Below, in pieces: positions 16,795 to 25,254 of a stretch of 64,000 bases of DNA (the first letter of the stretch is position 1; each line of letters opens with the position of its first letter). A model generated the notes under the pieces. The model did no database searches, was not told the origin of the DNA, and saw only the letters and a list, made by a program, of their open reading frames with translations. The position numbers and the translations under genes are program-made. This DNA comes from TMED-70 sp036164085 (lineage in GTDB: Bacteria > Chloroflexota > Dehalococcoidia > Lucifugimonadales > Lucifugimonadaceae), in NCBI GenBank assembly GCA_036164085.1, contig JAYZJV010000021.1, positions 1 through 64,000 of the forward strand, in the 5' to 3' direction.

Positions 16795-18068
16795 AATAAT
16801 AGTCTTGAAGGCTTTTCTAGTAGTTGCCTAAATTCATTCATGAAAATTGCTCCTTCTGCTCCATCTCCAACTCTATGATCTGCAGACAAAGTTGCATACA
16901 TAATATCCCTAATTTCGATTTTATTATCAACTACCTTTGGCTCTTTTTTTACTTCTCCTAAAGCAATAATTCCACTTTGAGGAGGAACAATAATTGCCGT
17001 AAAGGCATGAGTTCCAAACATTCCAAGGTTAGAAGTAGAAAAAGTTCCTTTTGTAAGTTCTTCATTGCTTAATGGATTCCCTTTACCTCTCGCTCTAGAA
17101 CCTAAATCTTTAGATTGTTTTGATAATGTAATTAAATCTAAATTTTGAGAATCCAAAATTGCAGGAACTATTAATCCTTGCTCTAAGGCAATAGCAATAC
17201 CTAAATTAATTTGAGGGTGCATAATTAATTTATCTCCATCAAATGACGAATTCCATTTAGGGTTATTTATTAGAGAATTTATAGTTGCTTTTAAAACTAA
17301 ATCGTTAACTGATATTTTCATTCCTTCTTTTTCTAGATCTTCATTAATGTCAGCTCTCATTTTCATTGCTTCTGTCATGTCAACTTCTACAGTAACTTGA
17401 AAATGTGGGATTTCAGTTTTTGACTTAACTGTAACTCTTGCAATCGCTTGTCTCATGGTATTTAGATCTATATCAGAACTGTCCAGTGTAATATTTTTAG
17501 TTTTATTTAATTGAGATGAAGAAACTAGACTTGGACCAGGGACATGATTATTTACATCATCTTTAGTGATTCTTCCACCAGGTCCAGTACCATTGATATC
17601 TGATAGAGGGATATTTTTTTCATTTGCTAATCTTTTAGCCATCGGAGAGGCTTTTATTTTTAATGAATCTGAGTCTAATGAAACTTCTATTTTATTCTCT
17701 TTGCTAGGAGAGGAGATTTCATTATTTGTTGTTATTGCATCTTCTTGTTTATTTGTATCTTTTTCTTCTATTTCAATAGTTTCATCATTTGTTTCAGCTT
17801 GATTATCTAAATCGTCAGGTATATCTTCATCCATATCTCCAACATATCCTATGATTTTTCCAACTTGAACTTTTGATCCTTCACTGGCGATTATTTTTCG
17901 TAAGAAACCATCATTATATGATTCCATTTCAACTACAGTTTTGTCAGTTTCTATTTCTGCTAATTTATCACCTTTGGATACCTTATCTCCCTCTTGCTTC
18001 AACCATTTTACTATTGTGCCTTCTGTCATATCTGCACCCATTGAAGGCATTGTAATTTCTTTTGCCAA
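16791..18068 (-). CDS. pdhC: Dihydrolipoamide acetyltransferase (E2) of the pyruvate dehydrogenase complex
   Basis: The core subunit that transfers the acetyl group to CoA. One N-terminal lipoyl domain carries the lipoylated Lys43 in EIETDKTVVEMES. An acidic linker rich in Glu, Asp and Asn follows (about 90-130), then the peripheral subunit-binding domain (about 136-172, with GTGPGGRITKDDV). The catalytic domain ends with SADHRVGDGAEG, which supplies the active His. The 425-aa length with a single lipoyl domain is normal for many bacteria. It stands after pdhA and pdhB. LipB, needed for lipoylation, is at 40.8 kb. No E3 gene is in the window. Confidence 0.94.
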   Translation of the reverse strand: MAKEITMPSMGADMTEGTIVKWLKQEGDKVSKGDKLAEIETDKTVVEMESYNDGFLRKIIASEGSKVQVGKIIGYVGDMDEDIPDDLDNQAETNDETIEIEEKDTNKQEDAITTNNEISSPSKENKIEVSLDSDSLKIKASPMAKRLANEKNIPLSDINGTGPGGRITKDDVNNHVPGPSLVSSSQLNKTKNITLDSSDIDLNTMRQAIARVTVKSKTEIPHFQVTVEVDMTEAMKMRADINEDLEKEGMKISVNDLVLKATINSLINNPKWNSSFDGDKLIMHPQINLGIAIALEQGLIVPAILDSQNLDLITLSKQSKDLGSRARGKGNPLSNEELTKGTFSTSNLGMFGTHAFTAIIVPPQSGIIALGEVKKEPKVVDNKIEIRDIMYATLSADHRVGDGAEGAIFMNEFRQLLEKPSRLLL

Positions 18069-18083
18069 AATTCTCTCCTAAGG

Positions 18084-19058
18084 TTAAATTAATTTTTCTA
18101 AAACACTGTTGGCTATATCTTTTGATGAAGGATATGCTGCAGCCTCTAAGTTTTTATTATACGGCCAAGGCACATCATTTGCACCTATTCTTATAATTGG
18201 TCCATCAAGCCAATCATTAAACATTTCTTGTACATTAGCTACTACTTCACCCATAATCCCACCATTTTTTCTTGAAGTGTCTAGAGTTACTAATCTGTTT
18301 GTTTTTTTAACTGATTCTCCTATAGTTGAATAATCTATTGGGTTTAAAGATCTAAGATCAATTATTTCACAATCAATATTTTGATTAGAAAGTGTTTCTG
18401 ATGTTTCATGTAAAATACTCATTCCTGCTCCGTAAGATACTAATGTAATATCTTTTCCTTCTTGAACGATTGATGCACTGCCAAGTGGAATTTCATAATA
18501 TTCATCTGGAACGTCACCTTTCAGTCCGTATAACAAAGCAGGCTCTGCAAATACCACAGGATTGTTATTTTTTATTGAAGTTCTTAATAATCCTAGAGCA
18601 TCTTTAGGATTTGATGGACATACACAAAAAAGGCCTGGAACTTCAGCAAGCCATGTTTCAAAGCTTTGTGAATGAGTTGCGGCTAATTGAACCCCTGCGC
18701 CAGTAGGTGCTCTTATAACCATTGGAACATCTATTTGTCCTCCAGACATATATCTTATATTAGCAGCCATGTTTACAATTTGGTCAAAACCTACTAAAGA
18801 AAAGCTTATGGACATCAATTCTATTATTGGTCTTAATCCAGCAGCAGCAGCGCCTATTCCTGTGCCAATAAAAGTTGCTTCTGAAATGGGAGTATCCTTG
18901 ATTCTTTCTGGGCCAAATTTAGATAAGAAACCATCAGTTACTGCATAAGCTCCACCATAAGCACCGATATCTTCACCCATGATCATAACGTTTGAATCTC
19001 TTTCTAGAGCTTCTTCCAACCCCTTTTTTATGGCTTCTCGCATTAAAATTTCAGTCAT
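18084..19058 (-). CDS. pdhB: Pyruvate dehydrogenase E1 component, beta subunit
   Basis: Forms the alpha2-beta2 thiamin-diphosphate E1 with PdhA. The N-terminal MREAIKKGLEEALERD and GEDIGAYGGAYAVTDG are typical of the transketolase-like pyrimidine-binding beta chain, followed by PISEATFIGTGIGAAAAGLRPI. The C-terminal half has the transketolase C domain (VTLDTSRKNGGIMGEV). The length of 324 aa is standard. It lies 8 nt after pdhA and 15 nt before pdhC. The assignment to pyruvate rather than branched-chain or acetoin substrate is by similarity and is not certain. Confidence 0.92.
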   Translation of the reverse strand: MTEILMREAIKKGLEEALERDSNVMIMGEDIGAYGGAYAVTDGFLSKFGPERIKDTPISEATFIGTGIGAAAAGLRPIIELMSISFSLVGFDQIVNMAANIRYMSGGQIDVPMVIRAPTGAGVQLAATHSQSFETWLAEVPGLFCVCPSNPKDALGLLRTSIKNNNPVVFAEPALLYGLKGDVPDEYYEIPLGSASIVQEGKDITLVSYGAGMSILHETSETLSNQNIDCEIIDLRSLNPIDYSTIGESVKKTNRLVTLDTSRKNGGIMGEVVANVQEMFNDWLDGPIIRIGANDVPWPYNKNLEAAAYPSSKDIANSVLEKLI

Positions 19059-19066
19059 TTTTTCTT

Positions 19067-20074
19067 CTAACTCTTATAAATATCATCATCTAATTCAGAA
19101 ATACTTGGATCATCACTTGATTCAGCAAATTCAACAGATTTGTCTACAGTTTTATCTATCTGAGACTTTATTTTATCTAGATCTTTATCCGTAGCAATCC
19201 CAGCAGATTTTAGCCATTCAGGAAATTTTACTAATGGGTCCTGCTTTTCCCATTCACTTATTTCATCAGAATTTCTGTATTTTTGTCCATCTGCCAAAGA
19301 GTGGCCTACAAATCTAAAAGTTTTGCACTCTAAATAAAAAGGTCCGCCATTTTGGCGAACCTTTTTAACAGCTATTTCAGTTGCTTCTTTTACCGCAAGT
19401 ACATCCATTCCATTTACCTGTGCAGCAGGAATATCATATGTACTTACACCAGTATAGAAATCTTCTCCTCCAGCCCTCACTCTATCTATAGCAGAACCCA
19501 TACCGTAACCATTATTTTCTAAAATAAATAAAATTGGAAGATTCCACACAGAAGCTAGATTTAATGTTTCATGATAAGTCCCTTGATTAGTTGATCCATC
19601 TCCAAAATAACAGACGACTATGCCTCCTGTTTTTTTATATTGGCACGCCAATGCTAAACCAGTTGCAACAGGAAATTGTCCTCCTACAATTGCGTGCCCA
19701 CCCATAAACTTTTTTGATGCATCAAATAGATGCATAGAACCACCTTTTCCTTTGGAAAGGCCGGTTTTTTTACCAAACAACTCAGCCATTGATCGATTAA
19801 CATCTAATCCTCTAGCTAAGGCATGACCATGGTCTCTATAGTGAGTGATAATATAATCTTCATCATTAAGGCATGAAATTGAGCCAACGGCAGTAGCTTC
19901 TTGTCCAATATAGAGATGTAAAAATCCTCTTATATTTCCTTTTGTATAATTTTCTCCACAAGCTTCTTCAAATTGTCGTATTAAATACATTTTCTTGAAT
20001 AGCTCAAGCATCTCACTTTTTTCATTGTCAGATTTCTTGATTTTTTTATTCTTTTCTTCTTTTAATGTGGCCAT
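19067..20074 (-). CDS. pdhA: Pyruvate dehydrogenase E1 component, alpha subunit
   Basis: The thiamin-diphosphate-binding subunit that decarboxylates the 2-oxoacid. The ThDP motif begins GDGSTNQGTYHETLNLASVW and continues to the ENNGYGMGS Asn ligand. The phosphorylation-loop region YRNSDEISEW follows near residue 275. An unusual Lys-rich N-terminal extension of about 20 residues precedes the conserved LFKKMYLIRQFEE. The length of 335 aa is normal. First of the pdhABC genes, 61 nt after folD. Dependence on thiamin links it to the thiamin salvage genes at 23-28 kb. Confidence 0.93.
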   Translation of the reverse strand: MATLKEEKNKKIKKSDNEKSEMLELFKKMYLIRQFEEACGENYTKGNIRGFLHLYIGQEATAVGSISCLNDEDYIITHYRDHGHALARGLDVNRSMAELFGKKTGLSKGKGGSMHLFDASKKFMGGHAIVGGQFPVATGLALACQYKKTGGIVVCYFGDGSTNQGTYHETLNLASVWNLPILFILENNGYGMGSAIDRVRAGGEDFYTGVSTYDIPAAQVNGMDVLAVKEATEIAVKKVRQNGGPFYLECKTFRFVGHSLADGQKYRNSDEISEWEKQDPLVKFPEWLKSAGIATDKDLDKIKSQIDKTVDKSVEFAESSDDPSISELDDDIYKS

Positions 20075-20135
20075 AGGAGAATTTTAAATTAACTTTGCTT
20101 TTACATCTAGCTTTTATAATATAATTTACAGTCTT

Positions 20136-21020
20136 TTAACTGTTGTTTAGATAAAAAGCTTTGGTTACGTTTTCAAGAAGCATAGCGATAGTCATTGGAC
20201 CAACTCCTCCAGGCACGGGTGTTATTTTAGAAGCAATATCTATTATTTCTTCAAAATCTGAATCTCCTATTAATCTAAATCCATTTTTCTTAGATTTATC
20301 TTCGATTCTATTTACTCCTACATCTATAACTATAGAACCTTTTTTGACCATGTCTTTAGTTAAAGTATGAGGGAACCCTGTTGCAACAATCACTATATCA
20401 GCTTCAAGGGTATGTGATCTTATATCGTTAGATTTACTATGACAAATTGTAACAGTTGCATTGCCTTTTGATGTTTTAGATGACAAAAGCAAAGCTAATG
20501 GAATTCCTACAAGTTTACTTCGTCCTATAATAACAATTTTTGATCCTTCTGTTGAAAAATTTATTTCATTTATCATGGTTTGAACTCCTAATGGAGTTGC
20601 AGGAACAAATCTTGGTTCTCCTGATGCAAGTAAGCCAAGGTTTTCATTATTAAGGCCATCTACATCTTTTAGAGGAGAAATAGTTTGAATTATTTTTTCT
20701 TCATTTAAGTTTTTAGGAAGAGGTAACTGTACAATCATTCCGTCAATATCTTCATCTTGATTTAGTTTTTCAATATAGTTTATTAATGCTTCTTCAGAAA
20801 CGTTATCTTCCAATCTTTCAACGTGACATCTAATTCCTACTAGATCGCAAGCCTTTTCTTTAGCTTTTACATAGGATAAGGATGCAGGGTTGTTTCCAAC
20901 AAGTACAACAACTAAGTGAGGAGTCCTAGGGAAATTATTTTTTATTTTATCTATTTCTAATTTTAGATTTTCTTTAATGTGAGTGCTGATTTTTTTACCA
21001 TCTATTAATTTCGAAGACAT
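20136..21020 (-). CDS. folD: Methylenetetrahydrofolate dehydrogenase / methenyl-THF cyclohydrolase
   Basis: Interconverts 5,10-methylene-THF and 10-formyl-THF with NADP(H). The catalytic Lys is in SYVKAKEKACDLVGI (about residue 56), and the DGMIVQLPLP strand and the cofactor-binding GRSKLVGIPLALLL (about 165-178) are characteristic. The C-terminal PVPGGVGPMTIAMLLENV is almost invariant in the family. The length of 294 aa is normal. The start has an AGAAAGAG-like leader. It opens the minus-strand series that runs on to pdhABC, although a 61-nt gap leaves room for a separate promoter. Confidence 0.97.
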   Translation of the reverse strand: MSSKLIDGKKISTHIKENLKLEIDKIKNNFPRTPHLVVVLVGNNPASLSYVKAKEKACDLVGIRCHVERLEDNVSEEALINYIEKLNQDEDIDGMIVQLPLPKNLNEEKIIQTISPLKDVDGLNNENLGLLASGEPRFVPATPLGVQTMINEINFSTEGSKIVIIGRSKLVGIPLALLLSSKTSKGNATVTICHSKSNDIRSHTLEADIVIVATGFPHTLTKDMVKKGSIVIDVGVNRIEDKSKKNGFRLIGDSDFEEIIDIASKITPVPGGVGPMTIAMLLENVTKAFYLNNS

Positions 21021-21088
21021 TTTTCTCTTTCTTTATACATTTATAAATAAATAACTTTATACTAAATAATATATTCAAATATAAAAAA

Positions 21089-21448
21089 ATGTTATTTACA
21101 GGAATTGATATTATAGAAATTCATAGAATCAAGGATGTTTACTTAAAATATCCTGAAAGGTTTATGAAAAAAGTTTTCACTAATCATGAAATATCTTATT
21201 GCCGAGGAAGATATCCCCAAATTGCTGCCAGGTTTGCTTCAAAAGAGGCAGTTATGAAAGCTTTAGGAACTGGAATAAGAGGTGTCCCTTGGAAGTCAAT
21301 CGAAGTATATCGAGCAAGAGGAAAAGCACCTGAAATAATATTGCATGGAAATGCTAAGAAAAAAGCTCAAGAATTAGGTATAAATCGCATAGCAATTTCT
21401 ATAAGTCATTCTAGAAATTACGCAGTAGCTTCAGTTGTAGCTGAGTAG
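21089..21448 (+). CDS. acpS: Holo-[acyl-carrier-protein] synthase
   Basis: Transfers 4'-phosphopantetheine from CoA to acyl carrier protein. The short 119-aa protein has the AcpS signatures GIDIIEIHRI (Asp7 binds Mg) and ARFASKEAVMKALGTG, with the conserved Glu of the second motif, and ends with the ISISHSRNYAVA strand. The start ATG at 21089 is not preceded by a ribosome binding site. A TATACT hexamer lies at 21058-21063. It is a lone plus-strand gene between divergent folD and a convergent MFS gene 9 nt away. Confidence 0.95.
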   Translation: MLFTGIDIIEIHRIKDVYLKYPERFMKKVFTNHEISYCRGRYPQIAARFASKEAVMKALGTGIRGVPWKSIEVYRARGKAPEIILHGNAKKKAQELGINRIAISISHSRNYAVASVVAE

Positions 21449-21457
21449 TATACTTTT

Positions 21458-22918
21458 TCAATCTTTGCTGTAATAGTAAGATAAGAAAATTATTGAAATT
21501 GAAGTTAATAAAGAAAATACAAAAGCTCCAATCATAATTTCACTAAATACTTCCAAGCCAGCTTTATTGATATCATTATTTATTTTATTTTGAATTTTTG
21601 GATCTATAGAAAAAACTTGGATCCCAGTTACCAATTCTGAAAACCTAGCAGTACCGATTGTAGTCATAAGAGATAGCCCAAAAATCATTCCTAACATTCT
21701 TGATAGAGAAACCATTGAAGATGTAATTCCTCTTATACTTTCTTTGATGTTATGAAGTCCAGTATTGTGAATAGGTACTATAAAAAGACCAAATCCTATA
21801 CCCATAATAAAAAAAATAAAATTGATCTCATTTGTAGGGATATCTAGATTTCTAGAATAAAGAAAGGTCCCTAAACAAACAAATATACTTGCTATTATCA
21901 AGGTCATTGAAGTACTTATTTTTGAAAAAACTATTCCAATTAATGATCCTATTCCTATAAATGCAGTCAATTTTAGTAAAGATAATCCTATTGAAATACT
22001 ATCTAATTGATAAATTGTTGAAGCTGAAAGAGGTATTACTACCATCACAATTATCAAACTACAGCCAATAAAGAAATGACTTATTTCTGTCCATAAAAAA
22101 GTTTTAGATATAAAGAGTTCATTTGGTAATAAGTCTTGACCATAAAACTTCACCTTTAACCAAGCTATTAAAACGATAAATATAAGTGTAGATACCAATA
22201 TTATCTGAACAAAATCTAGGCTTTTGAATTCTGCAATAATTATTGTCACAAAAATTAGAATCAAAGAAAGAATTAGAGTATCAATTAATTTTATTTTTAT
22301 TAAACTTTTTTGTGATTTTGGCATTAATAAAACAAGAAATATAACAAAAAGTGCTAGTGGGATATTAATAAAAAATGCAGCAGGCCAGCTCCAGATTTTT
22401 AAAATCAAGCTACCCCACAAAGGTCCTATCACTCCTCCTGCTTCAGCAGAAGCTCCAATACATCCAAATCCAAAAATCCAGTACTTTTTTTCTAAAATAA
22501 GGGATACAGAAGCTATTGATATGGGAATTACTGCTCCTCCTCCCATAGCTTGAATAAACCTAAAAAAAATCAACCAATTCAATTTTGAAGGAAAAAATTT
22601 TTCTTCAGGCAAATTGTTAGTATAACCTACTAACAAAGAACCTACTGAAAATAACAGTAAAGAAGAAATTAAAGTATTTCTGAATCCATATTTATCACAA
22701 AGTTTTCCTGCTATAGGCATAACTATTGTAAATCCTAATAAATAAGATGTTATTGTCCAAGAGATTTTATTTAGTTCTCCAACAGAAATTTTTAAATCTA
22801 AAACCATACTTGGCAATAAGGTAACTATTACTGTTTGGTCATCAGCTGCTATAAATACTGCTAGACAAAGTATAAAAATAAAGAAAAATCTTTTTTTAAG
22901 ACTTAGGGTTTCTTCCAT
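21458..22918 (-). CDS. DHA2-type MFS transporter (14-TM, EmrB/P55-like)
   Basis: A 486-aa inner-membrane protein with about 14 hydrophobic segments. The opening AADDQTVIVTLLPSMVLDL and the GKLCDKYGFRNTL motif in loop 2-3, plus GGAVIPIS near residue 127, place it in the DHA2 drug-efflux-like branch. The upstream lipoprotein gene overlaps its start by 16 nt, so the two are almost certainly co-translated. In mycobacteria the MFS protein P55 (Rv1410) works with the lipoprotein LprG in lipid export, and the gene pair here has the same make-up. Drug export remains an alternative role. Confidence 0.85.
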   Translation of the reverse strand: MEETLSLKKRFFFIFILCLAVFIAADDQTVIVTLLPSMVLDLKISVGELNKISWTITSYLLGFTIVMPIAGKLCDKYGFRNTLISSLLLFSVGSLLVGYTNNLPEEKFFPSKLNWLIFFRFIQAMGGGAVIPISIASVSLILEKKYWIFGFGCIGASAEAGGVIGPLWGSLILKIWSWPAAFFINIPLALFVIFLVLLMPKSQKSLIKIKLIDTLILSLILIFVTIIIAEFKSLDFVQIILVSTLIFIVLIAWLKVKFYGQDLLPNELFISKTFLWTEISHFFIGCSLIIVMVVIPLSASTIYQLDSISIGLSLLKLTAFIGIGSLIGIVFSKISTSMTLIIASIFVCLGTFLYSRNLDIPTNEINFIFFIMGIGFGLFIVPIHNTGLHNIKESIRGITSSMVSLSRMLGMIFGLSLMTTIGTARFSELVTGIQVFSIDPKIQNKINNDINKAGLEVFSEIMIGAFVFSLLTSISIIFLSYYYSKD

Positions 22919-23574
22919 ATAAGTGTTTCATTCCATTTCTCGAATTTGATTTCTCGAATTGTTTCATTTATGTCTTGTGGTTGAACTTTTCCGTATATAT
23001 AAATTTTTTGTACCGTACCATCATCTTTTATAAATAATGATAAATTTACTTTATTGTTTGGAATAATTATGTCACCTACTAAAGATTTTAGGTTATTTGA
23101 ATTTATTTTAGCTTCAATTTCGTAAATGTTTTTACTTGTTGACTTAATTGACCCTTCTTCTATTTCAGAAAATATATCACTTAAAATATTTATAGGATTT
23201 ATGTTCTTAAATGGATTATCTTTTTCTGGTGTTTCTATCCATTCAAAGTTTATAGGATTTGTTATCCAATACCTATTTTCTATGGATAAATATGAAAGTT
23301 TTATTAAAAAATTATTTGATATTATCTCCGCTTTAATTTGTAATTTATCAGGTTTTTGAATATCTCCTTCTGCTTGAGAAATTTTGTAACCCCCTGGTAA
23401 TGATGTAAACCCTTCTTTATGCTTCAGGATAAAACTAAATGATTGAGAATTAGCGATTTTTTCATTGGAGATTTTAAAAATTTCATTAATAGATAGTTCA
23501 TTTATATCTGATTTTTGTTCATTACAAGCAATAAACAGAATAAAAATTAAAGCTGTAAATACAATTTTCTTAAT
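22903..23574 (-). CDS. LppX/LprAFG-like lipoprotein with apparent ATT start
   Basis: This gene contains no ATG, GTG or TTG codon in frame. It is recognised by its continuous reading frame of 223 aa beginning with a clear lipoprotein signal: KK, a hydrophobic run and the lipobox LFIAC (Cys17). The mature part has the LppX_LprAFG pattern: SQSFSFIL, then GDIQKPDKLQIKAEI, RYWITNP...FEWIE and NINPINILSDIF. These proteins fold as a half-barrel that carries lipids. The start is taken as ATT at 23574-23572, 7 nt after AAAGGA. The only other candidate in frame is the ATA just before it, and an in-frame stop lies at 23593-23595. It overlaps the DHA2 transporter by 16 nt. Confidence 0.82.
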   Translation of the reverse strand: MKKIVFTALIFILFIACNEQKSDINELSINEIFKISNEKIANSQSFSFILKHKEGFTSLPGGYKISQAEGDIQKPDKLQIKAEIISNNFLIKLSYLSIENRYWITNPINFEWIETPEKDNPFKNINPINILSDIFSEIEEGSIKSTSKNIYEIEAKINSNNLKSLVGDIIIPNNKVNLSLFIKDDGTVQKIYIYGKVQPQDINETIREIKFEKWNETLIWKKP

Positions 23575-23662
23575 TATGAAATCCTTTAATAATTATTAGT
23601 ATTTTACTATGAATAGAATAAAGTTTCGTAAAAAGTATAATTATTGTATATTTAATATAGTG

Positions 23663-23748
23663 ATTTACTTGGGGAGCTGAAAAGCTGAGAGGGTAAAAAA
23701 ACCGACCCATTAAACCTGAACTAGATAATCCTAGCGGAGGGAAGAAAT
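23663..23748 (+). promoter_or_regulatory. TPP riboswitch (THI element)
   Basis: The conserved thi-box elements are visible in order: GGGGAGCTGAAAAGCTGAGA (23671-23690), a small optional helix, CCCATTAAACCTGAACTAGA (23706-23725) with the CCTGA core, then TAATCCTAGCGGAGGGAAG. AGCT at 23675-23678 pairs with 23683-23686, and CTAG at 23721-23724 pairs with 23731-23734. An extended P1 can form between 23663-23670 and 23742-23748. The Shine-Dalgarno GGAGG (23736-23740) is part of the aptamer core itself, so thiamin diphosphate binding would mask it and shut down translation of the transporter that follows. Confidence 0.93.
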
Positions 23749-24504
23749 ATTAGTACTCTTATCTTAGAAAACGTATCTTATGGATATCAAAATGAAATTC
23801 CTATAATAGACGGGTTATCTCATTCTTTCTCGAAAAATAAAACAGTTTCAATTATTGGACACAGTGGGTGTGGGAAAAGCACTTTGTTGGAATTAATTTC
23901 AGGCGTCAAAAAACCTCAAAAAGGTGAAATTATTTTAGAAAATCATGAGAATAGATTAGGAGAAATAGCTTATATGCAACAAAAAGATCTTCTATTGCCG
24001 TGGCTTAATGTAAAAGAAAACGTTTTACTGCCACTGAAAATTAAAAATAAAGTGAATAGTAAATCATATGAAGGTATGATAGAAAAATCAAAAATTCTAG
24101 GAATTTATAAATTTCTAAGCTACTACCCATCTGAACTATCAGGAGGTTTAAGACAAAGGGTCGCTTTTCTTAGGACTATATTGCAAGATTCAAATTTTAT
24201 TTTATTAGACGAACCTTTTGCTTCTCTTGATGCTATAAAAAGATTTGAAATTTATAATTGGATAGAAAATCTAAAAGATTATATAAATAAATCTATAATT
24301 TTAGTTACTCACGATATAGATGAAGCAATTTTTCTTTCGGATCAAGTAATTGTTATGGATTCAGGTAAAAATAATTTCAAGTCAAAAATGGATATAAAAA
24401 TGCCTCATCCAAGAAAATCTAATTTCATATTAGAAAATAAATTTATAGAACAAAAAAAATATCTCATAAAAAAGTTAGATGAGGTGAAAAATCTTAATGA
24501 CTAA
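23749..24504 (+). CDS. thiZ: ABC transporter ATPase for thiamin precursor uptake, apparent ATT start
   Basis: The ATPase of an importer of the ThiXYZ / nitrate-taurine type. Walker A is GHSGCGKST at residues 37-45, the signature is LSGGLRQR, Walker B is FILLDEPFASLD, and the switch His is in VTHDIDEA. The first TTG in frame (23884) lies after Walker A, so it cannot be the start. Between the in-frame stop at 23722 and 23884 there is no ATG, GTG, TTG or CTG. ATT at 23749 lies 8 nt after GGAGG and gives 251 aa. The TPP riboswitch directly upstream, and the permease and binding protein downstream, set the function. The symbol is by analogy. Confidence 0.87.
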   Translation: MSTLILENVSYGYQNEIPIIDGLSHSFSKNKTVSIIGHSGCGKSTLLELISGVKKPQKGEIILENHENRLGEIAYMQQKDLLLPWLNVKENVLLPLKIKNKVNSKSYEGMIEKSKILGIYKFLSYYPSELSGGLRQRVAFLRTILQDSNFILLDEPFASLDAIKRFEIYNWIENLKDYINKSIILVTHDIDEAIFLSDQVIVMDSGKNNFKSKMDIKMPHPRKSNFILENKFIEQKKYLIKKLDEVKNLND

Positions 24505-25249
24505 ATTACAAAATTTTATTTTAGTGAGTATATTTCCATTCTTAACTTTTTTATTATTAATTACTACATGGCAAACCTTGTCATATTTAGGTTTTTTTGA
24601 ATCTTGGTTATTACCCTCTCCTATAATGATAATTAACGAGTTATATGATTCGAAAGTATTTTTACTTAAACATACACTTACAACTGCTTCAGAAATTATA
24701 ATAGGATTATTTTTTGCAGTATCCTTTGGTATTATAATCGGAACTTTAATGTCTAATTATAAATATATTGAGCGCTCTTTATTACCTTATGTAATTGCTT
24801 CTCAAGTAATTCCGATTTTTGCTTTAGCGCCAATTTTAATTGTTTGGTTTGGCGCAGGTTTGATTTCTAAAATTATAGTAGTTTTTTTGATTTCTTTTTT
24901 CCCTATAGTAATAGGTGTTTTTGATGGTTTAAGAAAAAAGTCCATTGAAATGGAAAATATGTTAAAAACAATGGGAGCAAAGAATTTTCAAATATTTAAA
25001 ATCATAAAGATCAAACTAGCCTTACCTAGCTTTTTTTCTGGATTAAAAGTAGCTAGCGTAAGCTCTGTTATTGGAGCTGTTGTTGCTGAATGGATTGGTT
25101 CTAAATCTGGTCTAGGATGGATAATGAAAGTTTCTGGCCCATTGTTTCAAACAGAAAGAGTCTTTGCAGCAATTGTATTACTTTCTATTTTTGCATCAAT
25201 GCTATTTTTGGGAGTTAAATTATTAGAAAAAAAAATTGTGAAAGGTTAA
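24497..25249 (+). CDS. thiX: ABC transporter permease for thiamin precursor uptake
   Basis: A 250-aa inner-membrane permease of the binding-protein-dependent BPD_transp_1 family with about six hydrophobic segments. The cytoplasmic EAA-like loop appears as MENMLKTMGAKNFQIFKIIK, followed by the LALPSFFSGLKVA segment, which contacts the ATPase. The N-terminal WLLPSPIMIINELYD is characteristic of the SsuC/TauC/ThiX group. It overlaps the ATPase gene by 8 nt and is followed 5 nt later by the substrate-binding lipoprotein, so all three form one riboswitch-controlled operon. Confidence 0.88.
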   Translation: MTKLQNFILVSIFPFLTFLLLITTWQTLSYLGFFESWLLPSPIMIINELYDSKVFLLKHTLTTASEIIIGLFFAVSFGIIIGTLMSNYKYIERSLLPYVIASQVIPIFALAPILIVWFGAGLISKIIVVFLISFFPIVIGVFDGLRKKSIEMENMLKTMGAKNFQIFKIIKIKLALPSFFSGLKVASVSSVIGAVVAEWIGSKSGLGWIMKVSGPLFQTERVFAAIVLLSIFASMLFLGVKLLEKKIVKG

Positions 25250-25254
25250 TAAAA

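Noticed and set aside
23126..23359. Plus-strand open frame of 77 codons
   Set aside because: It is antisense to the LppX-like lipoprotein, has no recognisable motif, and the minus-strand frame is much longer with a lipobox.
23884..24504. Transporter ATPase as a fragment starting after Walker A
   Set aside because: The upstream frame encodes an intact Walker A and N-terminal strand right after a riboswitch and ribosome site, so the gene is whole.
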